Source of the DNA: a virus
DNA: 24,306 nucleotides
Direction: 5' to 3' (one strand)
Virus record (IMG/VR): IMGVR_UViG_3300025108_000379
Coordinates: 1-24,306 of that record
A model generated the notes under the pieces. That model saw only the letters and a program-made list of their open reading frames with translations, was not told the origin of the DNA and did not search any database. The position numbers and the translations under genes are program-made. Below, in pieces: positions 7,657 to 15,000 of the stretch (position 1 is its first letter; each line of letters starts with the position of its first letter).

Positions 7657-7813
7657 CAATAATAATGACCAATCGTTGCTTATATCGTGCTTTATGCTTG
7701 TTTTAGCAATAAGATCCATATTAATACTTAATGACTTTTTAACAACTGCTGTTTTTACTTTTCTAGGATTTTCAGTGTTGTTAAACTGGCATAACAAGAA
7801 TCAGTTACCGTAA
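7646..7813 (+). CDS. Small putative membrane protein, 55 aa
   Basis: ATG 7646 lies inside the end of the preceding ORF (overlap 11 bases) and the frame runs to TAA 7811-7813. After a polar Asn-rich start (MYNNNNNDQS) come two hydrophobic stretches, LLISCFMLVLAIRSILIL and FLTTAVFTFLGFSVLLNW, so a two-helix membrane hairpin is plausible. It fills what would otherwise be a 230-base gap before the nuclease gene and is followed by a terminator. An alternative in-frame start is ATG 7694 (39 aa). The function is unknown; small holin-like or exclusion proteins look like this, but nothing further supports either. Confidence 0.5.
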   Translation: MYNNNNNDQSLLISCFMLVLAIRSILILNDFLTTAVFTFLGFSVLLNWHNKNQLP

Positions 7814-7838
7814 TTTTGTTTGTTTTGTTTTAGTTGTT

Positions 7839-7871
7839 AAAAACCCGGTTAAATTTTAGCTGGGTTTTTTT
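7839..7871 (+). terminator. Rho-independent terminator closing the small-gene run
   Basis: AACCCGG (7842-7848) pairs with CTGGGTT (7860-7866) with one G-T wobble and an 11-base loop. The stem can extend by A-T pairs, and T7 ends at 7871. The nuclease ATG follows only 13 bases later, so the nuclease needs read-through or a promoter in or next to the hairpin. Confidence 0.75.
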
Positions 7872-7884
7872 CTATATTATAGGC

Positions 7885-8259
7885 ATGAATCATAACCAGA
7901 AAGGTTGTTTTGCTGAATATCATTTTGCATCAACGGCAATCACTTTAGGTTATAACGTATCAACACCATTATTGAGCTCAAGTTATTACGATTGTATATT
8001 AGAAAAAAATGGAAAGCTTTTTAAAATACAGGTCAAATACTTAGGTAAGAACAGATTGAGAAGGGGCAACAGTATGCAAATTACATTAAGGCGAACCGGT
8101 TTACCAAACTATGAAAAAAAGTATGTAGATTATTTTGCCTTATATGATGAAGAAAATAAAGGTTTTTTTATTATACCAAATTTAGGGCAAAGCTGTTTAA
8201 AAATAAACATTAATGGTAAGTATAAAGAAAATTTTAATAACTTTGCACTGATTTCATAG
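7885..8259 (+). CDS. PD-(D/E)XK nuclease, group I intron endonuclease-like
   Basis: ATG 7885 is chosen over an in-frame non-ATG start at 7834, which would place codons across the terminator stem. The 124-aa product has the PD-(D/E)XK nuclease plan: Glu in the first helix (KGCFAEYHFAS, E11), the central Asp after a hydrophobic strand (SSYYDCILE, D36), and the catalytic lysine in FKIQVKYLG (Q49-V-K51). Gln replaces the second acidic residue, as in the group I intron-associated endonuclease/resolvase-like subfamily. Roles known in that fold include homing, Holliday-junction cutting and repair; which applies cannot be told here. The gene is isolated between terminators at 7839-7871 and 8272-8307, unlike its neighbours, which suggests a mobile or separately expressed cargo gene. 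Confidence 0.8.
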   Translation: MNHNQKGCFAEYHFASTAITLGYNVSTPLLSSSYYDCILEKNGKLFKIQVKYLGKNRLRRGNSMQITLRRTGLPNYEKKYVDYFALYDEENKGFFIIPNLGQSCLKININGKYKENFNNFALIS

Positions 8260-8271
8260 ATTATCTTTAGA

Positions 8272-8307
8272 GTGTCACTGGTAAAAATACAGTGGCACTT
8301 TTTTTTT
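8272..8307 (+). terminator. Strong Rho-independent terminator after the nuclease
   Basis: GTGTCACTG (8272-8280) pairs over nine positions with CAGTGGCAC (8290-8298), with one G-T wobble, around a nine-base loop, followed by nine T (8299-8307). It is the best hairpin in the window. Confidence 0.9.
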
Positions 8308-8314
8308 ATCTTTA
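8307..8314 (+). promoter_or_regulatory. Possible -7 promoter element before the connector genes
   Basis: TATCTTTA overlaps the end of the terminator T-run and matches TAnnTTTG except for the last base. It lies 16 bases before the ATG at 8331, like the better matches elsewhere. A promoter is needed here because the preceding terminator is strong. Confidence 0.35.
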
Positions 8315-8330
8315 CAGTAAATTAATAATT

Positions 8331-8534
8331 ATGAAAATAAAATTAAAAACGTCAATGATAATCGAAGGCAAAGAAATTGCTGCTGGTGAGATTATAAACA
8401 TTAATAAATCTAACTTAGATAAATGGTTGAAAAAAGGTTGGGGTGAAATAATTAAAAAAGAAGTAAAAATCAAAAAAGAAACTAAAGAATTCAAGATTGA
8501 TAAACAAACTAAAAATGAGACAAATAAAGATTAA
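8331..8534 (+). CDS. Small basic protein upstream of the connector, 67 aa
   Basis: ATG 8331 is preferred to an in-frame upstream start at 8292 that would lie inside the terminator. The first 45 residues (KLKTSMIIEGKEIAAGEI, LDKWLKKGWGEI) follow a pattern common in small phage proteins placed near head-tail connector genes: a short beta region with an I-x-G-K-x-x-x-x-G-E motif, then a helix ending in a K-G-W/Y-G/A-E turn. The last 20 residues are a lysine-rich tail. No function is assigned to this group to my knowledge; a head-completion accessory role is a guess from context. The 3' end overlaps the connector gene by 20 bases. Confidence 0.75.
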   Translation: MKIKLKTSMIIEGKEIAAGEIININKSNLDKWLKKGWGEIIKKEVKIKKETKEFKIDKQTKNETNKD

Positions 8535-9021
8535 TTCCACAACAGGCAGTGAAATAGTTACTACAAGTGAATTTAAGGATTACGCAAGAATAAGTAATAC
8601 ATCAGATGACACTTTAATAGCTAATATCATTGTACAAGCTAGGATCTGGTGCGAAAATTACATATCAAGAGATATTGTTGCAAAAAATAGAACTTATTAC
8701 ATACCGGAAACTAACGGAATTTTTGATTTGCCTTTCGGTCCTGTCGCAAGTATTTCGTCTGTAAGCATTGACAGTGTAGCATATAGCGACTATACAACAC
8801 CCGGTTTAGACAATGAAACCATAGATCTAGACGGCCCTGCTGACGAAGTTAAAGTTGTATATGTTACAACAGGATTATCTGACAAATTATTAGAACAAGC
8901 AATTTTACAGTATGCTACAACTTTATATGATAACAGACACGATTATCAAGTTGGCAATATTAATGAAGTGCCTTCTTCAAGTAAAGCTATTTTAAACAGT
9001 TACAAAAATATGTTTATATAA
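8515..9021 (+). CDS. Head-tail connector protein, gp6-like
   Basis: Predicted adaptor that binds under the portal ring and starts the neck. ATG 8515 is preferred to the in-frame TTG 8497, giving 168 aa. The N-terminal helical part has the hallmark of the gp6/gp15-type connector family: TTSEFKDYARI, then DDTLIANIIVQARIWCENYI, an array of helices ending with a short beta element (NRTYYIPE). A central beta insert follows (FDLPFGPVASISSVSI), and a closing helix LLEQAILQYATTLYDNR. It overlaps the upstream gene by 20 bases and its stop overlaps the next ATG by one base. The next three genes are the usual neck and tail-completion genes, which supports the call. Confidence 0.88.
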   Translation: MRQIKINSTTGSEIVTTSEFKDYARISNTSDDTLIANIIVQARIWCENYISRDIVAKNRTYYIPETNGIFDLPFGPVASISSVSIDSVAYSDYTTPGLDNETIDLDGPADEVKVVYVTTGLSDKLLEQAILQYATTLYDNRHDYQVGNINEVPSSSKAILNSYKNMFI

Positions 9022-9350
9022 TGAATCCGGGTAGATTTAACAATGTTATAAAATTTTATAATCATACGAAAAGCGCAGACGGTTACGGTGGTTACACAAG
9101 TACAACTAGCGCATTATTTGCTACACTGTGGGGAAAATCAAAAGAAATAAGCGGTGACATTGAACAAAGTAACGGCAAAAGAAATAGAAATAAAATTGTT
9201 GAAATAATATTTAGAAAAAAAGATTTTGATTTAATCACATATGTAGAATTTACTTTTACAGTGGACGGTGTAGGAAGGTATAGAGTTAACGATCATTATC
9301 AAGTAGTAGAAAAAGAATATGTTAAATTAATAGGCACATACGAACAATGA
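9021..9350 (+). CDS. Head closure protein, SPP1 gp16-like
   Basis: Predicted head-tail joining (closure) protein, a ring under the connector that seals the DNA channel and accepts the tail. The 109-aa length is typical. The pattern MNPGRFNNVIKFYN, followed by YGGYTSTTSALFATLWGKS, then a beta segment with VEIIFRKKDF and the closing GRYRVNDHYQVVEKEYVKLIGTYE, is the standard layout of this small beta-barrel family. It begins at a TAATG overlap with the connector and ends in an ATGA overlap with the next gene, so all four neck genes are translationally coupled. Confidence 0.88.
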   Translation: MNPGRFNNVIKFYNHTKSADGYGGYTSTTSALFATLWGKSKEISGDIEQSNGKRNRNKIVEIIFRKKDFDLITYVEFTFTVDGVGRYRVNDHYQVVEKEYVKLIGTYEQ

Positions 9351-9703
9351 TAGAAATTAACGTAAATAAAACCGATATCAGTAAATTGCTTAAAAAATTT
9401 AATAATATTAAAAAATTTAGCACAGAAGAAACTGATAAAATATTTGGTTACACCGCTTCACAAATATCAAAACGAGCTAAAAAAGACGCTCCATTTAAAA
9501 CGGGTTTTTTAAGATCTACAATTAATTGGGGTAAAGACAAAAATGACAATAAAATATTTGTAAGAGCAGAAGCAAAATATGCGCCTTATTTAGAATATGG
9601 TACAAAATATCAAAAAGCACAACCTTATTTTTACAGCAACGCTAAACTCGAGATTAAATTGATGACAAATCGCATTTTAAAGCTACTAAGAAAACAATTA
9701 TGA
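9347..9703 (+). CDS. HK97 gp10-like tail completion protein
   Basis: Small neck/tail completion protein, 118 aa. The family signature is visible: an N-terminal beta strand and helix, then SQISKRAKKDAPFKTGFLRSTI (about 43-64), where A-P-x-x-T-G-x-L-R/K-S is the recurrent motif, and AKYAPYLEYGTKYQKAQPYF (about 75-94), where the Y-A-x-Y-x-E-Y-G-T motif and the following A-Q-P-F/Y are conserved. A basic helix ends the protein. It sits between the closure protein and the tail terminator, with four-base ATGA overlaps on both sides. Confidence 0.9.
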   Translation: MIEINVNKTDISKLLKKFNNIKKFSTEETDKIFGYTASQISKRAKKDAPFKTGFLRSTINWGKDKNDNKIFVRAEAKYAPYLEYGTKYQKAQPYFYSNAKLEIKLMTNRILKLLRKQL

Positions 9704-10143
9704 GAGAAGCCATACAATTTATCAGACAAAAAATTTATACTGCTTTAAACGGCAATATTTCAAATATTAGCGGCAATACTGTTTTTGTTTATAATCGTGT
9801 ACCTAGTAACGCCAATACACCTTATGTATGGGTTTACTCTGGTAGCACTAATGAAGTAGATCAAAACGCACAAAATTATTGTTTAGAATGTATCACAAGA
9901 ATAGAATGTGTTACAAGATTTGATGCTGATACGGGCGGGGATCTAGATTGTAATACATTAGTTTCAGAAGTATTAACTTTGCTAAGAACTCGAGCCAGTG
10001 GTTATTTCGATTTGAGCTCAAATAATTTTAATGTGTATATCAATGTAAGTGACGGCGTTACATACGAGCAGATTGATAAAAAAGATCACACATACGTTAT
10101 TGGAGTTATTGAACTTGCAACTAGGGTTGAACAATTAAATTAA
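9700..10143 (+). CDS. Tail terminator / tail completion protein (DUF3168-like)
   Basis: Predicted ring protein that caps the head-proximal end of the tail tube and joins it to the neck. The 147-aa length and order are right: REAIQFIRQKIYTALNG at the N terminus, a VYNRVPSNANTPYVWVYSG strand with the characteristic V-P-x-x-x-x-x-P-Y-V motif, a long central strand region (YCLECITRIECVTRF), a helix LDCNTLVSEVLTLLRTR and a final strand (HTYVIGVIELATRVEQ). This fits the DUF3168/gp17-like group. Position after the gp10-like gene supports it. In most siphoviruses the tail-tube gene follows directly; here lysis and fibre genes intervene. Confidence 0.82.
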   Translation: MREAIQFIRQKIYTALNGNISNISGNTVFVYNRVPSNANTPYVWVYSGSTNEVDQNAQNYCLECITRIECVTRFDADTGGDLDCNTLVSEVLTLLRTRASGYFDLSSNNFNVYINVSDGVTYEQIDKKDHTYVIGVIELATRVEQLN

Positions 10144-10144
10144 T

Positions 10145-10294
10145 ATGGAAACTAATAGCATGAAATTATATATACTAAATACACTGGCACTAGGCATATC
10201 ATTAACAAATATCGAAATATCATTAAGAATTATTTTATTGTTAGCCACTATTGTTTACACAGTACAAAAAATAAAAAAAAATAAAAATGTCTAA
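10145..10294 (+). CDS. Small putative membrane protein, 49 aa
   Basis: ATG 10145 follows the previous stop by one base, and TAA is at 10292-10294, overlapping the next ATG by eight bases. After a polar start (METNSMKLYI) comes a hydrophobic stretch, then ISLRIILLLATIVYTV, and a basic tail (QKIKKNKNV), a positive-inside arrangement suggesting a membrane protein with the C terminus in the cytoplasm. It begins the lysis-type cassette, so a holin-related or accessory lysis role is possible. No family is recognised. Confidence 0.6.
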   Translation: METNSMKLYILNTLALGISLTNIEISLRIILLLATIVYTVQKIKKNKNV

Positions 10295-10568
10295 AGAATT
10301 AAATGAAGATACTAGCTTAAATATTAGTATAAAAACATTAATAGCAATCGGAGCAGGTATGGCATCATTAATTGGTATGTGGTTTGCTTTACAAGCAGAT
10401 ATTGAAGAAGCAAAGTTGTTGCCCGAGCCAGAAATTAGCAGAACAGAATATGATTTAAAAGATCAATTAATTCGCGAAACTATAATGAACACAGGTAAAA
10501 AAGTTGAAGAAAATAGTGATGCTTTAAAAAATATTGATAAGAAGTTGTTTGAAATAATAAGTAAATGA
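10287..10568 (+). CDS. Membrane protein with coiled-coil tail, 93 aa
   Basis: One transmembrane helix at about 15-35 (IKTLIAIGAGMASLIGMWFAL), followed by an acidic segment (ADIEEAKLLPEPE) and a helical C-terminal region of about 40 residues with heptad-like spacing (LIRETIMNT, NIDKKLFEII). Layout and location just before the endolysin recall lysis accessory proteins such as inner-membrane spanins or small holins. In my memory similar short proteins occur beside endolysins in marine flavobacterial phages. There is no clear lipobox-bearing outer partner, so the spanin idea stays weak. Overlaps: eight bases with the previous gene, four (ATGA) with the next. Confidence 0.72.
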   Translation: MSKELNEDTSLNISIKTLIAIGAGMASLIGMWFALQADIEEAKLLPEPEISRTEYDLKDQLIRETIMNTGKKVEENSDALKNIDKKLFEIISK

Positions 10569-10879
10569 AAAAAATATTATGTGCGATATGTGTATTGGTT
10601 GCGGCATCTGTATATAGTCAAGATGTAACTGTTTTGCAAATAAATGCAAAGTGGAATGAACGAAATAATTACGATTTAAGCGGATTAAATGGTGTAGTTG
10701 TAAAATTTAGCTATTTAAAAGACCAGCCAAAAGATATACAAAAAGGTATTAGTGCTGTTCCAGTAATCGTAATAATTGATAAAACTGGCAGAATAAGAAT
10801 GCAATATGTCGCTGATTTGTCTTTTAAAATACAAACAACAAATATGGAGATCCAAAATGTAATAGATAAAATTAAATGA
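10565..10879 (+). CDS. Secreted thioredoxin-like protein lacking the CxxC pair
   Basis: A Sec signal peptide is clear: MKKILCAICVLVAASVYSQD, with likely cleavage after S18. The mature part of about 85 residues follows a shortened thioredoxin-like plan: strand VTVLQINAKW ending at W30 where redox-active members have W-C-x-x-C, here W-N-E-R; strand VVVKFSYL; and the cis-proline region AVPVIVIIDKTGRI (P66) with the usual strand-turn-strand. The two cysteines in the gene (C6, C9) are inside the signal peptide, so the mature protein cannot do disulfide exchange. The periplasm is the expected location. Sitting between a membrane protein and the endolysin (ATGA overlaps on both sides), it may assist lysis or envelope passage; this is inference. 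Confidence 0.72.
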   Translation: MKKILCAICVLVAASVYSQDVTVLQINAKWNERNNYDLSGLNGVVVKFSYLKDQPKDIQKGISAVPVIVIIDKTGRIRMQYVADLSFKIQTTNMEIQNVIDKIK

Positions 10880-11334
10880 TTAGTAAACATATTACATACA
10901 AAGAAGGAACAAGAAGTGTTACCGCTTTGCGTCTAGGCATAGAAAACAAGCCGGGTGAATACGAATTACAAAACATGGAATTGATTGCGGAAAAGGTGTT
11001 TGAACCGCTTAGAATAGCTGTAAACGGCCCAATCAAAATAAACTCATTTTATAGAAGTGAAGAACTTAATGAAAAAATTGGCGGCAGTGGTCGGTCACAA
11101 CATTGTCAAGGACGTGCTATTGATATTGATGATATATATGGTTATGCTACAAATTCTTTTATGTATGATTATATCAAAAATAATCTCGATTTTGATCAGC
11201 TTATTTGGGAGTTTGGAACCAATGAAAATCCTGATTGGGTACATGTGAGTTATGTTGATGGAGATTCTAACAGAAAAAGATGTTTAAAAGCTTATAAAGA
11301 AAACGGAAAAACAAAATACATTGACATTACATAA
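10876..11334 (+). CDS. Peptidase M15-type endolysin
   Basis: Zinc D,D- or L,D-carboxypeptidase-like enzyme that cuts peptide cross-links of peptidoglycan at the end of infection, 152 aa, the normal size for a single-domain phage M15 endolysin. The zinc-site motifs are seen in SQHCQGRAIDIDD (H76 and D83) and PDWVHVSY (H123). SFYRSEELNEKIGG (57-70) is the substrate-pocket region typical of the M15_3 subgroup. There is no signal peptide or SAR helix, so release to the wall would depend on a holin, and a 3TM-type holin gene lies just downstream. No separate cell-wall-binding domain is present, as expected for a Gram-negative host. The start overlaps the upstream stop (ATGA). Confidence 0.92.
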   Translation: MISKHITYKEGTRSVTALRLGIENKPGEYELQNMELIAEKVFEPLRIAVNGPIKINSFYRSEELNEKIGGSGRSQHCQGRAIDIDDIYGYATNSFMYDYIKNNLDFDQLIWEFGTNENPDWVHVSYVDGDSNRKRCLKAYKENGKTKYIDIT

Positions 11335-11481
11335 ATGGAATTTGCTTTAGTATTTAACTTTGACGGTTTTTTGTTAGGTTTTAAATATTATCCAATATTA
11401 AATGAAGATGATTATGCTGAATTTAACATTTATATTTTATTTATAATTCTACATTTTAAATTTTTTAACAATGAGCGATAA
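11335..11481 (+). CDS. Small hypothetical protein in the lysis cassette, 48 aa
   Basis: ATG 11335 directly follows the endolysin stop, and the TAA at 11479-11481 lies inside the start of the holin gene (11-base overlap). The sequence is rich in aromatic and aliphatic residues (MEFALVFNFDGFLLGFKYYP), then an acidic DDYAEF turn and a hydrophobic stretch NIYILFIILHFKFF. It could sit at a membrane. I recall similarly sized sequences with the MEFALVFNFDGFLLGF start in marine phage contigs, from memory only. Function unknown; the perfect packing between two lysis genes is the best evidence that it is real. Confidence 0.65.
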   Translation: MEFALVFNFDGFLLGFKYYPILNEDDYAEFNIYILFIILHFKFFNNER

Positions 11482-11932
11482 AAAGAAATTCAAAGAAACT
11501 ACTGTTGGCAAATTATTATTTGGGGCCGCCTCAATGATAAACCCAACACTTGGAAAAGTTTTAGCCGGTGTAAGTTCTCCACAAGAAGCTTTAGCAGAAA
11601 TTGGTAAATCTAAAATTAGTAATGACGATAAAATCAAGCTACAAAAAATGATTTACGATCAGCAAAACAAAGAAATAGAAGCTGTTACATCAAGATGGAA
11701 AGCTGATTCAATGTCAGATTCTTGGCTTAGTAAAAATGTACGCCCTCTGGTATTAGTATGGTGTATTGTAGTATTTTCTATTGCCGGGATCCTCGACAGT
11801 ATTGAAAGCATACCTTTCCACATAGGCGTTACTTGGAATGATACTTTTGAAAAAGTTATGATGTCTGTTGTGTTAGCTTATTTTGGCGGAAGGACGACTG
11901 AAAAAGCAACTAGCTTATTTAAAGGCAAATAA
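11471..11932 (+). CDS. Holin, 3TM-type (GTA holin-like)
   Basis: Predicted holin that permeabilises the inner membrane and lets the M15 endolysin reach the wall. The 153-aa protein starts with a soluble region with weak hydrophobicity (GKLLFGAASM, GKVLAGVSS), then a helix with KLQKMIYDQQNKE. The family hallmark follows: RWKADSMSDSWLSKNVRPL (75-93), where W-K-A-D and S-W-L-x-K-N-x-R-P are typical of the GTA_holin_3TM group. Hydrophobic helices follow at about 92-108 (VLVWCIVVFSIAGI) and 130-142 (VMMSVVLAYFGGR), and a short polar end EKATSLFKGK. Position in the cassette supports the call. The start lies inside the 3' end of the preceding 48-aa ORF. Confidence 0.85.
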   Translation: MSDKKKFKETTVGKLLFGAASMINPTLGKVLAGVSSPQEALAEIGKSKISNDDKIKLQKMIYDQQNKEIEAVTSRWKADSMSDSWLSKNVRPLVLVWCIVVFSIAGILDSIESIPFHIGVTWNDTFEKVMMSVVLAYFGGRTTEKATSLFKGK

Positions 11933-12064
11933 ATGGCTAATAAAATTTTATCCAATTACGTTTACAATAACAAGCGCAAACGTCCCGGAAAACACTCTAA
12001 AAACGCGTCTAAAGGTCAAACCGGTTATAAAAAAAAGTATAAAGGACAAGGCAAACGTAGATAA
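11933..12064 (+). CDS. Very basic 43-aa protein
   Basis: ATG 11933 follows the holin stop with no gap, and TAA is at 12062-12064. The product has 15 Lys/Arg and no Asp/Glu. Its first 13 residues are ordinary (MANKILSNYVYNN); the rest is a basic, Gly-rich tail with KRKRPGKHSK and GYKKKYKGQGKRR, resembling the basic tails of nucleic-acid-binding or ribosomal proteins. I recall small proteins with an R-P-G-x-H-S/A-K ... K-K-Y-x-G-Q-G-R pattern in marine phage contigs (unverified). Binding to DNA or RNA is an inference from charge. It ends the lysis cassette; the next unit has its own promoter. Confidence 0.65.
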   Translation: MANKILSNYVYNNKRKRPGKHSKNASKGQTGYKKKYKGQGKRR

Positions 12065-12075
12065 TAGAAAAACCT

Positions 12076-12083
12076 TAAATTTG
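12076..12083 (+). promoter_or_regulatory. TAnnTTTG promoter element upstream of the tail fibre
   Basis: TAAATTTG followed by TAAAAAA is a perfect match to the Bacteroidota -7 element, 14 bases before the ATG at 12098, in a 33-base gap. No TTTG or TTG box is visible at the -33 distance. Confidence 0.55.
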
Positions 12084-12097
12084 TAAAAAACAAATAT

Positions 12098-15000
12098 ATG
12101 GGTACTACATTAACAGGCAAGAGAGTTCAGAATACATATGATGCGCTTTTAAAATTAAGCGACAACCAAAATTTAACCGGAACAGCTAAAATAGTTGGTG
12201 ACGGTTATGGTAATGATTCCCCAATATATTTAAGCACATCACAAATAGGAATTGGAATTACACCTTCTTATCAATTTCATACTAGTGGTAATGCTAAAAT
12301 TGGTGGCAATCTTATAATATCTGGTAACCTAACTGTAAATGGTACACTAACATATTTAAATGTACAAGATCTAGCAGTCGAGGATCCGTTAATAAAATTA
12401 GCAAAAGACAATACAGCAAACACATTAGATATTGGATTATTTGGTAAATACGTTGCTACTGGTACAAAGTATAAAGGGTTTTACAATGATGCTAGTGATG
12501 ATAAATTTAAGCTATTTATAGGCACTACTGTTGAGCCAACAACAACTGTTGATACATCAGCAAGTGGATATACTGTTGGAACTCTTGTAGCTAATTTAGA
12601 GGGTAATGTAACTGGCGGCACTATAAGCGGAACCACTGGAAGTTTTAGTGATGATGTAAGTATAGCAGTTTCTAAAAAATTAAAATTTGGTGGTGGTAGC
12701 CATACATATATTAATGAGGATATTGATGATAGATTAAGGTTTTTTACTGGCGGTGCAGAGTTTATGAGGTTTACAGAAGACACCTCTAATACTGTACATT
12801 TATTTGAAAAAACTATTGTTGATAATGATTTACAAGTAAACAATAATATAAGTGGCACAACAGCTACATTTACTGGTTTAGTGACTGGTATTGCTCCGAC
12901 TAGTGATTTAAACTTTGCTACAAAAAAATATGTAGATGATCAAACTATTCCAACACCGACATTAAGCTCTGTTTTAAGTGCTGGTAATTCATCTGGTTCA
13001 AATGATTTAAAAATTATTGATGATCAAAAATTGCTTTTAGGTAATGATGGTGATATGCAGATATATCATAATCAAGTTAATTCTGTATTTTTTAATGATA
13101 CTGGAAATATGGTTTTTAGAAATAATGCCAATGACAAAGACATTAGCTTTCAGACAGATGATGGGCAAGGTTACACTACTGAATATTTAAAATTTGATGG
13201 TGGTTATAGTTTACCTCAAATAAGAATACCAGACAATGTAACAATGAATTTTGGTTCTGATGATGATTTAAAAATATACCATGATGCTACCGATAGTTAT
13301 ATTAAAAATGATACTGGAAATTTCATAATTCAAAATACAAATCCTGATAAAGATATAAATTTCTATGCTACTGTTTCCGATGGTGCTGGTGGCGGAACTG
13401 AGGAGCTTTATTTTCAGTTAGATGGTAGTATTCAAAAAAACGAATTTTATAAACCAGCTTATTTTAAAGATAATATAAAAGCTGAATTTGGATCTGATAG
13501 TGATATTGAATTATTTTTTAGTTCAGCTGATGGTTATTTTAGAAATAAAACTGGAGATTTATATATACAAAATTTAGCAGATGATAAAAGTATTGTATTT
13601 CAATCAGATAACGGTATTGGTGGTGTTACAGAATACTTTAAAATAGATGGCAATATTAACAGAAATGTAATTTTAGTTACAACACAGCTTAATGATAATG
13701 TCCCAATGATTTTTGGTGCTGGAGCTGGTCGACCTAGTATAAAATATGATTCAACTGCAAGCCAATTATTTATTAATGGCGATACTAAATTCTTAAGTGA
13801 TGCTTATATTGTAAATAATTTAAATGTTCAAAAATCAGTTTACCAAACTGCAACTGGTGGTTTTTATATTAACAAACCTTATGGTGGTAGTTTTTACACT
13901 ACTCAAAATGTTTTTACAGGTGCAATACAAATAGCATTACCGACTGGTGGCACTGGTCATGATGATATGATTAAATTTGTTGTTGACATATTTGATTATA
14001 ATACTCAAGAATGTGTTACAGTATTTATTGGTGGTTATACATATCAAAATGTGGGGAGTGGTAACACCACTTGGTACAATGTGTCTGCAACAGTTTTAGG
14101 TCAAAGTTCAGCACAAAATTATACTGTTAGATTTGGTGATAATGGAACTGAGCATTGTGTTTGGATTGGTGATACGACTAGCACTTGGAATCATTTACAA
14201 GTTATAGTCAAAGATTTTTTTGCTGGTTATACTGCTAATATAAATAACTATTTAAGTGATTGGGGCATTAGTGTAGTAACTACACAAACAACTGTTAATA
14301 ATACGTTAACAAATTGTTTTCCAATGTCATCTGACACAATAGCTGATTATTTACCATTAACTGGTGGTACACTAACAGGTAATTTAAACGGCACCTCAGC
14401 ACATTTTACAGGAAATGTTGAAGTTGGTAGTAATGCAAATATATCAATGGATTCATCAGCTAATGGTCAATTAATGATTGATGGCGTAGGTTATCAGGGT
14501 GCTATTGCTTTAGATGATCAAGCTATGCATATATACCATAATAGCAGTGGAAGATCTTTAGTTTTAGGAACTAATGAAACAGCAAGATTAACTATTGGTG
14601 GTTCTGGAAATTCAACTTTTACAGGAAATGTAACAACTGGTCAATCATTATTAGTTAATGGAGTAGGCAATAATTCATCTTTAACTTTAGGAGCAAACAC
14701 TGGGAATTGGGTTTTTACTAATGTACAATCAAGTAGAAATTTAGAAATATCTGATTCAGATGGAACAGGTGTTGTTTTGACAATAGACACAAGTGGTGAT
14801 GCAACTTTTGTTTCAAAATTATCTGCGGCATCAATAGGAGTGTCTGGCAGTAATGGTACAGATGGTAATGGTATTTCTTTATATGGTGGTGCTTTTACTG
14901 GTCAACCTACCTATGGAATGATGTTCCAAAAAACATCAAGTTATAGCACATTTGGATATGTAAGTGGTGATTGGGCAACTTATTTTACAATGGATAGTGG

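Noticed and set aside
7834-7884. N-terminal extension of the nuclease from 7834
   Set aside because: It would translate across the terminator hairpin at 7842-7866 and starts with a non-ATG codon. ATG 7885 gives the complete nuclease core.
10287-10879. Inner- and outer-membrane spanin pair
   Set aside because: The first protein has a suitable membrane helix and helical tail, but the second has no lipobox: the cysteines in its signal are not preceded by an L-x-A/G/S pattern, and its body is thioredoxin-like.
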